Source: Taudactylus pleione (lineage: Eukaryota; Chordata; Amphibia; Anura; Myobatrachidae). From it: 64,000 bases of DNA. The position numbers and the translations under genes are program-made. Positions within the stretch are counted from its first letter, which is position 1; each line of letters starts with the position of its first letter. This document shows positions 55,735-64,000 of this stretch, one piece after another. The DNA is taken from assembly GCA_031769625.1 (NCBI GenBank), contig JAUIMM010000701.1, positions 620,001 to 684,000 on the forward strand. Direction: 5' to 3'. Under the pieces are notes generated by a model. It did no database searches, was not told the DNA's origin, and saw only the letters and a program-made list of their open reading frames with translations.

Positions 55735-58700
55735 TAATAACAAGAGATATGGTAAGAACTTACCTTTGTTATCTCTGTTTCTACGAAGTCCATAGGGTCC
55801 ACAGGGTTGACCTTGGGGTATAGGTTGGGAACCAAATCCGGGCACCACGCAGTTAAAGCTTTCAGTTCCCAGAATGCACTGGGTCCACTCTCCCTATAAC
55901 CTCGCCCCCAAGCCAGAGGCACCTCAGTTTGTAAGGAGTCAAAGGCCAGGGGAGGATAGAAAGAGAGAGAAGACTGGAACACTCAAGAACCATACTCACA
56001 GAGAAGGAGACGGGAAACCGGTGACCAGTAACACAGCCCATATGAAGCCCATATCTCTTGTTTTCTACTTCAGGGTCCATAGTGGGTCCACAGGGTTGAC
56101 CTTGGGGATGTCCCAAAGCAGTCCTTATAAGGGTGGGGATGCTCCTGGGCTGAGAGAAGAATCCATCGCCCAAAGGAAGCATCCTGAGACGCAAAGGAAA
56201 CCAATGCATAGAACCTTAAAAAGGTGTGGACAGAAGACCACGTGGCCACCTAGCAAGACAGAACAGCCGAGGCACCACAGTGAGCCGCCCACGAGGGGCC
56301 CACAGCCCGAGTAGAATAAGTATCAACCAAAACAGAAAGGTCTAGCCTATGTGTAGGCCCCTGAGATAGTCATACGAAGTCATCTAGCCAATGTCAGTTT
56401 ATTGGCCGGCCTTCCTTTCTTGTGAAATCCAAAGACCACAACTAAGGAGTCTGATTTCCTGAAGGAACTTGAACGGATCACATAAATCCGGAGAGGCCGC
56501 ACCCCAGTCAGTCGATGAGGCCACACCAGCCGAGAGGACTGGTGACTGAAATGTCAGTACCATAAGTTCCGGAATAATATGGAACTTAAAAACCACTTTA
56601 GGAAGAGACACAGGGCGAGTGCAACTCACAACCCTGACATGGTGGACTAACCAGAAGAGGGAGCCACCTGAGAATGCACCCAATTCCGACACTATCCTGG
56701 CGGAGGCAAACGCCATAAAAGAGAGATAGAGAGAGTGACTAAGCAATAGACCAAGTAATGGCCATCAGAGCCAGTGGTTCAACTGAATGTCCCAGGAGGG
56801 CACGAAGAACCACTACTAAATCCCAAGGAGCCCCTAGGGGGGAGAAAGGGAGGCATAATCCAGAAAATACCCTGAAGGATGAACCGGATACCAGAGAGTG
56901 GAGCAATTCCACATCCGAACCACATTGACAGTGTAGAGATCCGTACTGTCAGGAAAGCCAGGCGGAGGGTGAGACCCAAGCCAGCTGAAGGAATGCCAGA
57001 ATTTCTGGAAATCCTAAACACCGGAGGATCGAAGCGACAGGTATGATATCATGAGAATTATGTATGCCACAGTCTGTAGTAGATCCCAGCAAAGCTGGTC
57101 TATGTGCTCTAAACATCTCAATGTTGACAGAGCCAGGGAAGCCTTAGGACCATGGTAGGGATGCAGCCAAAGATGAACGATCCAGGTCCAGGGCAAAGCA
57201 AGGACCCTGAGACAACAAGTCTGGATAGTGACCAGCAGGAACGGAGTATCGATGGGGAGACTCCGAACATCTAAGTACCCGTGATGTCTGGGGCAATCAG
57301 GAGCCACCAGCGGGACAGCACCTCCATCTCGATTGAAAAACTTCTGAGGACCTTGAGGAAGAAGGGAGACCGGAGGAAACAGGTACACAAAGTGGAAGGA
57401 CCACTTCACTGACAATGCGTCACCGAAGGTTGCTTCAGTACCTCAAGAGCTGGACTCTAACACCGGCAGTGTGTGATAGAGTCAGAAGGCCATGAGGACC
57501 CCCTCTGGGAGGCCCCCTCTGCTCACTAGGAGTTGAAACCTCTCTTGGAGAAGAAACCAGTCCCCGGGATGCACGTTGTGACGGCTGAGGAAGTCCGCTT
57601 CCCAATGGAGAACTCCCAGAATGAACACTGCAGAGATGGCCGGGAGGAGACTCTCGGACTATGTCAGAATGTGTGACACTCCCGTCATTGCTACCCAACG
57701 ATCAGTGTCTCCTAGATGGAAGCCACTGTTGTGACACTGTCGGACTGAACCGTTTCAGGTTCACCATGAAGCCTGAGTTAGGCCAGAGTGAGGGCTCAAG
57801 ACAGCCTAAAGTTCCAACAAGTTAATTGGCAGGGCGGAAACGACAGACGTTCTTACAGCCCCGAAAGGAGTGCGGAGCGGTCACAGCACCTCAGAGAACA
57901 TCTCTAAACAGTGATCCGATGGAGAAAACCGTTCCATCTGGAGAGGATCAGTCTTTGCAAAGGCCTGGAATGGAACTGAGCATATACCACCCTTCTGAAG
58001 GCAGACACACTGGATTCCAGAACCCACATGACAGAGTGTATAGACACTTGTCAACTGTGGTGACATCTGCGCACTCGTAGTTAAAGAGTGGAGATCTTGT
58101 CTGAAGCTACAAAAGATTCTCCGATTATGAGAATTCAGCAGGGCTCCCAGATGAATTATATCCTGTGAGGAATTCAGGGAGGACTTTTTCCCAGTTAATT
58201 AACCCTTCGTGCTAGTGAAGGGAAGGAATGGATAGCTGGAAATGCCTTCAAAGAATCCTGGTGATCCTGTAAAGAACAGGAGGTCGCCCGGATACAGGAG
58301 CAGTCGGATACCCTGAACAGGTGGACTGTCATAAAAACCATAAATCTGGTAAACCCCGATGTGGCTGTGGACAGTCCAAAGGGCAAAACCTGAAAACTGG
58401 AAGAGTCGCTGATGAGAGGGCTCCATAGGTACCTGTAGGTACGTGTCCTGAATAACCAGCAATACCATAAAGTCCCCAGGATCCATAGCTTGGATGATGG
58501 AGTGTAAGGGTTCCCTCCTGAACCTAGGCACCTTGAGGAATTGGTTCAGGGATTTAAGATAGAGGCTAGGCCCATGAGGACCCTTCGGCCTCTGCACCAG
58601 AAAGAAAGGTAGAATAACCAGTCCCTCACTGAGATAGCAGGGCTGGCAAAATTACCCCTGCTTATTGCAAGGACTGTACAGCTTTCTGGACTTGTAAGGC

Positions 58701-60640
58701 CTTGCTCGGGTCTGAAGAAAGGCCTGTGTAGCTAATTATGTGGGGAGGCCATCTGAGCAATGAGAGGGCGCACCCGTGAGAGATTTCACCTCTTACCCAA
58801 GCGTCCATGGTGACTTGACACCAGCACTGGGCGAACTGAGAAAGTCGGAATCTCACTACGGGATCCCCCAGATGAAGACCTGTCCCGTCAGGCTGAAGGT
58901 TCATCCTTCAGTTTTAGAAACAGGACGTCTGGATGACCAGGTTTGCTTGGTACCGGGTATGGTGGCTCTCGTGGAGACCGACAGCTTAGGAAAAGACTGG
59001 CCTTTAGGCTGTCCTTGAGGACAAAAAGACTCCACAGATGTAGTCCAAGACCTCATAGTGGGAGTAGCTGAAGGCGGAAATTTGCAGAGTGAAACTGCCA
59101 ACATTGCTACAATCTTGTCAAGGTCAGGACCAAACAAGATCTCCCCAAAATAGTCCATTTTAAAGCTTATCATAGAGACTACCTCTGCCGTCCATGAGCG
59201 TAGCCATAGGGTATGGTGGTGGATACAGTCGCAGCCGAAACCCTGAAGAGTAGGAGACCGGCATCCAATTTTGTTGCTCCAACATATGAAACTGCATTTT
59301 AAATGTGAGCGACAAAATGTGTCTGATCCCCAGAAGGGAAAAAGCTCTACAAATGCAGCGGCCCAGCACTCAATAGCATTAGCCACTCCTGCGATAGTCA
59401 TTTTGGATGGGCAACAGCCCCTGAAAACGTGTACATTGATTTCAGGCAAAGTCACCACCTACGGTTCCGTAGAAACTGTCCGGGCACCCCAGGAGGTGAT
59501 TCCTATTACTTGCAATGACCCTCAGGGAATGAGAAACAAGAGGCCCAACGCTCTTGTGATACCTCTTATCTTACAATTGCCCGACCTTCGCCATGTGATC
59601 CACTCGCTGGTCAGAGAGGGGGAAAGCAGCCTAAGACACTTTAATTGCTTAAACTGAGGGTGTTTTGATTTTAGGTGCAGGTTCAACATCCTCTATAACC
59701 AGGATGGACATGACCACCAGCACCAAGGCAGGGATAAAAAAAATACTTGATTTAGGCACCCCCTGGTGTGAAGTAGTCCGACACCTCATCCAGTGCACCC
59801 TTGGCTGACGATCTGTGTTAGACAGCAGTGCAAACTGGACAGTAACCACCGGGCGATTATTACGCCATTTTGTGTACCGTAGAAATGACATTCACCCAGG
59901 GTGGCTGTTGTGGTAGTCCCTGCCAGGGAAATGACAGACTGTTACCTGAGGGAATTTTAAACACCCCGGTAGGGAGCGGTAGTCTCAGGGCCGGCTCCAG
60001 GGTTCTGAGCATCCTGTGCCGGCTCTTGAGAGAGCTCCCTCGCCGCGTGCGACCGAATTTGGGGGCATGGCCTAATTACCATAGGCCACGGCCCCTGTGT
60101 GACGTTATTTGGAGGCGTGCCCGCATGGCACGCCTCCAAATAACGTCAGGATGGAGGTAAAGCCCAGCACTCCGTCACTGGCTGGGCTTCCCCCAGCCCT
60201 CTCCCATCAGTGAATGGTTGCCACGCGCATGCTCGCGGCATCCATTCACTCTCTGGGGTCCAGCACCGCCGCACAGCTGTGGCGGTGGGGGTCCCCAGCC
60301 TCCCGATTTGACCAGTACTGTCCCGCTGAAATCGGGATGCTGGGTAGGGGTGCCGCCCTCTACGGGTGGTGCCCCTATGCGACCGCACTGGTCGAACACC
60401 ACTAGAGCCGGCCCTGGGTAGTCTGTGTCACAGGGGTAATTGCAATAACTGCGAGACACCCTGAGAGGGCAGGGTAGCATGTTGAAGCAACCCAAAGTGG
60501 GTTGCAACTAAGGGGGCCGCCAGGCAATCCGCAAGGGCGGTCAGTGTCCAGAGAAACAAACTGCCCCAGGGGGATTCTGTAAGGAGCCCGGCACCTCATA
60601 CATAACCCTTTCCAAGTCAAATCCTCTGCATTAACACCTG
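55735..60640 (-). mobile_element. DIRS retrotransposon with tyrosine recombinase, antisense in intron 1, decayed
   Basis: The left end carries GGTAAGAACTTACC, the inverted-repeat motif typical of DIRS ends. On the minus strand, from right to left: gag-like frames (60640-58900) with FGPDLDKIVAM; RT (58600-58200) with KSLNQFLKVPRFR and LLLYPGDLLFF, where the catalytic YLDD has become YPGD; RNase H; then tyrosine-recombinase segments with YLFPPVSLLP and VAPDCPRHHG (57360-57290), and FASARIVSELGAFSGGSLFW (56700) plus SLPKVVFKFHIIPEL. Many stops and shifts. Interrupted by the hAT MITE at 59986-60416. Confidence 0.8.
59986..60416. mobile_element. 431-bp hAT MITE with perfect 8-bp target duplication
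   Basis: CAGGGCCGGCTCCAG and CTAGAGCCGGCCCTG ends; GGTAGTCT at 59978-59985 and 60417-60424. Contains a 21-bp perfect-stem hairpin at 60101-60147. Confidence 0.93.
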
Positions 60641-60942
60641 CAGCACAGCAAAACAAGAATGTCCACTGTAATGATAATGATATGATCGATATCGTTGATA
60701 TCGTGCATTTTTAACGTACAGTGTGTATGCATAACATATGTTTGGCGTAAAATAGTTGTCTGACATTTGACATAGATAATTCTTAGTGGTAACAAGTGAA
60801 TCTCTGTGAACAAAGTTGAGAAATGCTCAAAGTTTTTTTTTTTTTCACTGTGAACAAGTAAAACTGCATTTCAAGAGAGCTCTTTGTTTTCCTTATCATA
60901 TGATTATACCTCAAATTTTATTGATATTGTTTTTACTTTTAG

Positions 60943-61310
60943 GTATTTTCCTGATGGACACATGTGCAAAAGCATCAACTGCGCCATCCAACACCACGAC
61001 ACATGCACCATCCAACACCACGACACATGCGCAATCCAACACCACGACACATGCGCCATCCAACACCACAACACATGCGCCATCCAACACCACGACACAT
61101 GCGCCATCCAATACCACGACACATGCGCCATCCAACACCACGACACATGCGCCATCCAACACCACGACACATACAACAGCTATGCCTACTCCAACCCTGG
61201 CACCAAGTCCCTCACCACCAGAACATGGAAACTACACAGTAAAAAATAAGAATGAGACGTGTGTTGTTGCACAAATGGGTCTAGAGCTTGAACTTGAAAA
61301 TTCAACAAAG
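60943..61310 (+). CDS. LAMP-family (CD68/LAMP3-like) glycoprotein, exon 2: mucin stalk and start of the LAMP domain
   Basis: The acceptor TTTTACTTTTAG precedes the exon, and the donor ACAAAG|GTAAGA follows it (phase 0). With exon 1 it gives 137 residues: signal peptide (about 1-24), eight 8-residue repeats of the type APSNTTTH (28-91), a Pro/Thr hinge (PTPTLAPSPSPP) and HGNYTVKNKNETCVVAQMGL, followed by LELELENSTK. G.Y.V....TC..A.MGL.L is the opening of a LAMP luminal domain, whose Cys pairs further on. Eleven N-glycosylation sequons are visible. LAMP-family proteins coat the lysosomal membrane; CD68 marks macrophages, LAMP3 dendritic and lung cells. The one-mucin-then-LAMP layout fits CD68 or LAMP3; I cannot separate them. 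Remaining domain, membrane helix and lysosomal tail lie beyond the window. Confidence 0.82.
60981..61172 (+). repeat. Coding VNTR, 8 x 24 bp
   Basis: Units start GCGCCATCCAACACCACG and continue ACACAT. Differences: unit 2 GCACC, unit 3 GCGCAA (Pro to Gln), unit 4 ACAACA (silent), unit 6 AATACC (silent). Each encodes one NTT sequon and three threonines. Exact multiples of 24 keep the frame whatever the copy number. Confidence 0.95.
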
Positions 61311-62033
61311 GTAAGAGGAGGGTCAAGAACAAACCGGTAATTCAATCTCCTGCACCTTTCATCTGTAAAAAGTCACAACTGACTTTGACCTGGGGACAGG
61401 AACTATAGAAGCAATATGAGAGTGTTGAAATGAGGTGGTTAATATTGAGATCTATCAAACCTTCTAAAGAGGACGTGGAGAAAATGTCCATAGCTACCAT
61501 AAAGCTTCTAGCTACTGTAATATTTATCTAGTATGTTCTTTAGCAATCTGATTACTATGAGAAATTTCTCAACCTGTCCTCTTTACAAAGTTTGATACAT
61601 CTCCCACAAGAAAGAAAATAAGCAAGTAAAAAGACACTAACCTGAAAAAAGAAAAAGAAAAAAAACTTTTGCACATTGTTTTGGACATGTTAGATGTAAT
61701 ATTATGTTGCCCCCCTGTGGAGACTATGGTCAGGTAGCTATGGGGCTTATTTTGAGTTGGGAATACAGCAAAAAAAGGGGTAACTATGCACCAAAACTAT
61801 GATACACTGCAGGTGGGGCAGACTTAAAATGTGCAGAGAGAATTAGATTTGGGAGGGTTGTGTCATCTAAATTACAGCTTCCTAGCATTTGTGGCCTACA
61901 TGCAAAAGCAGCCAGTATTTACCCTGCATGCAAAATTAAACAAGATAAACTACATTCTCATTACTGTACTGTCTGTGTTTTCTATGATGGCAAGTCTCGT
62001 CACAGAGCTCATATTTCACAAGTCTGACATTCT
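61311..62033 (+). other. Start of intron 2 of the LAMP-type gene
   Basis: Begins GTAAGA. No second LAMP-domain exon is visible here or in the rest of the window. Confidence 0.6.
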
Positions 62034-62541
62034 GAGACTGATTCGGCATTGGTGCACGCAATGCCGATGTTTGCGCAGTTGACCGATTATCTGCTAATGT
62101 GCATGCGCGAAAAGTCCTGAAAACCCCTACGGCACATGCTTTCCAATGAGTGTCGGCAGTGTACATGAAAAAAAAAAGTCTGTCTCATGTGCGTGTTATG
62201 AGAGTGTCACGGATGTGTCAGCGAAAGCAGCTGCGTTCTCAGACGTAGAGCCGCAGCTACTGAGGCCATGTTAAGAGGATTTTCAGAAAGAGACACTGCG
62301 TCTGCCATAGGCTGGTGTAAGGGTCGATAGTGCATGTGATAGTGCACCAATGGTGGAGTGTTCAGAATCACCGGCGGAGTTTCACTGCGCACGGGCATTG
62401 AAAATGGGCAATTTGGGGCCTGCACAGTCCGGCACACGCTGGTACACAAGGGGAAGGCTGAGACTAACATTTGCATATTGTCACTGCTGCTACTCTGCAA
62501 GAAGTCACAGCTGCAATAGTGTAAACCTCTGAATTAGGCCC
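62034..62541. mobile_element. MITE of the GGGCCTGATTCAG family, in intron 2
   Basis: GAGACTGATTCGGCATTGG and CTCTGAATTAGGCCC ends with TCT on both sides (the right one is in a CT run, so it is weak evidence). Inside: GCAATGCCGATGTTTGCGC. Confidence 0.65.
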
Positions 62542-64000
62542 TCTCTCTCTCTCTTGGTTCTGAAGTTTCCTTATTCCCTCCTAGAGCTCTCGGATTAAAT
62601 TGTCTACACATTACAAACATTTTTTTAATCAAATTGTTATAGAATTGACATATGTTGGTGAGAATAGATATAATAAAATTAATTTAATTAATGTTCAAAT
62701 TGTATTAAATTTAAAATTTCCATCCAAAATTATTGGATGGGAGCTGATTGAAGCGTGTGCACTGCAAATATGTAATTACAGTCTAGAAGGATTCTACAAC
62801 TTCAGCTGTCTAAATTTGTTTAGCAGAATAAAATACACCAGTCAATCTACCCTCCTCAATCTACAGCTTTACGAGTTTAACATTCTGAGGTATTACCAAC
62901 TGAACGACAAACATTGGGTAGACTATGACACTTAACGAAACTGATATTGAAAACCACCATTTAGATTCAGGAATCCTTAAGAAATGCATCTTACTGACTT
63001 AAACCATCAGGAACACAATCATTCTATGGATGTTTGTCTTAAATTCTTAATACAATAATTTCAGTTTCCCAACTTTCAATGCCTTTCATTTATACCTGAT
63101 TTAGTCAACAACCAGTTCCATTACTAGACTTTTAATATGTTGACTTATATGAAAACACTTTATCCTACTAATATGAGTTGAAGGTTTGAGGATTTAAGCA
63201 TCCAAGGTGCCATTGCTGAGAATGAGTGTCAGGGACCCTAGTAGGTATCCCTGATGTTTGCACTCTATGGTCAGAGTAAGTCATTTGATTTACCGTAACT
63301 GTATCACCCTAGTGTCAGGACTGTGATCGTGCAGATCCCCCAAATGAGGGCAGAGCCAAATATAATACTTACAATTAATATTCAATAACACTGCCCATTA
63401 TACTATATATGTCTCTTTACTGTCGCCACCCGTGGTAGATATAAAGGGCCACAAGTCCCCAAACACTCTATCTCAGTTGCGCAGGCTCGGCAACACAAAC
63501 TACCACAAAGTTAGTTTGGTTTTCCCCTGCTTCTAGCAATCAATCAATAGATATAGCATAACCTTAGCTATCTAATAGCTTCCTCAAAGACTGGGATATG
63601 GAGCATATATGAAATAGACTAATAAAGAAGATTTTATTTAGAAAAGAAAAAGCAATGCTTAGTTACAGAAATGTTATAAAGTGAAAAGGATTACAGGTTA
63701 CATAGACAAACAGGTTTTGCAATTTCAAATAAAGAGGAAGAAACACACAGAGCCTATCCTGTGCTTGGGGCATAGCAGAAAATAATGGTTCAGTTTCACA
63801 ATTAGATTGATCCACAAAGTCTGACAAATTCCTATATTATACACAGGCTCATAAACTTTAATCACTGAAGGCACCTGTGTGAAAATTATTGTGTCCCAAG
63901 ATAATTGAAATCCTTTTTTAGTATATAACTGCTCTATGATATTTAATAGACACATAATTCCAAACCACTACATTGGTCATCCCACACAGTTTGATATAAC
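62542..64000. other. Intronic DNA, no supported feature; possible LTR-like sequence from 63200
   Basis: An AT-rich open stretch at 62600-62935 resembles no family I know. 63200-63640 has LTR-like composition but no ends. Confidence 0.4.

Larger units (their letters stand above)
49655..60942 (+). other. Intron 1 of the LAMP-type gene
   Basis: GTGAGT to TTTTAG, 11.3 kb. It is filled by the MITEs at 50281-55168 and the antisense DIRS element at 55735-60640. 49655-50280 and 50449-51362 show no feature; 60641-60942 shows none either. Confidence 0.7.

Noticed and set aside
55874..56314. Plus-strand 146-codon frame
   Set aside because: It is antisense to the DIRS recombinase remnant and matches no family.
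60904..61176. Antisense open frames rich in Trp, Cys and Val across the mucin repeat
   Set aside because: They are the complement of the 24-bp coding repeat; a repeat whose length is a multiple of three keeps several frames open.
62600..62935. 111-codon frame that might be the next LAMP exon
   Set aside because: It lacks the LAMP cysteine spacing and a suitable acceptor, and reads like translated AT-rich intron.

Overview
The window is a piece of a large, repeat-rich vertebrate nuclear genome, most probably a frog (anuran amphibian). Evidence: GT-AG spliced exons, a vertebrate lysosomal-glycoprotein gene, Tx1-type L1 LINEs, Penelope-like elements, DIRS tyrosine-recombinase retrotransposons, spliced Harbinger and BED-type hAT transposons and many short inverted-repeat elements (MITEs). 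There is no prokaryotic gene organisation, no CRISPR array and no operon. Almost all long open frames are transposon remnants.

Host genes. The only host gene I can support well starts at 49612 on the plus strand: exon 1 (49612-49654) and exon 2 (60943-61310) join in frame to give a signal peptide, a mucin-like stalk of eight identical-length NTT repeats, and the start of a LAMP domain (CD68/macrosialin- or LAMP3-like). It runs off the right end. A CLEAR-type TCACGTGA box lies 108 bp before its ATG. A weaker candidate is a short first exon (40923-40974) in a CpG-rich patch.

Layout. 1-9 kb: LTR, Penelope and Tc1 remnants, MITEs, a 5S rRNA pseudogene. 9-13.4 kb: broken L1-Tx1 copies, one split by a solo LTR with a 5-bp target duplication. 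14.7-18.1 kb: two long imperfect palindromes. 18.5-21 kb: CCCTAA-rich minisatellite and an L1 3' end. 22.1-27.4 kb: a decayed but complete BED-hAT transposon (minus). 27.4-29.7 kb: L1 reverse transcriptase. 29.8-32.2 kb: an autonomous Harbinger with a spliced intact Myb-like gene (minus) and a spliced, broken transposase (plus). 33-37 kb: Penelope and DIRS fragments. 37-49 kb: Harbinger-type MITEs, hAT non-autonomous elements, minisatellites. 49.6-64 kb: the LAMP-type gene, whose 11.3-kb first intron holds nested MITEs and an antisense DIRS element.

The most unusual structural signal is that several short elements are built as trains of consecutive near-perfect hairpins (best case 53235-53640), and one element end (40131-40236) carries an inverted copy of its own flanking DNA, which looks like a hairpin-associated template switch. 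I found no evidence of a new defence or metabolic system. All alignments are by eye, so percent identities and ages are not given.
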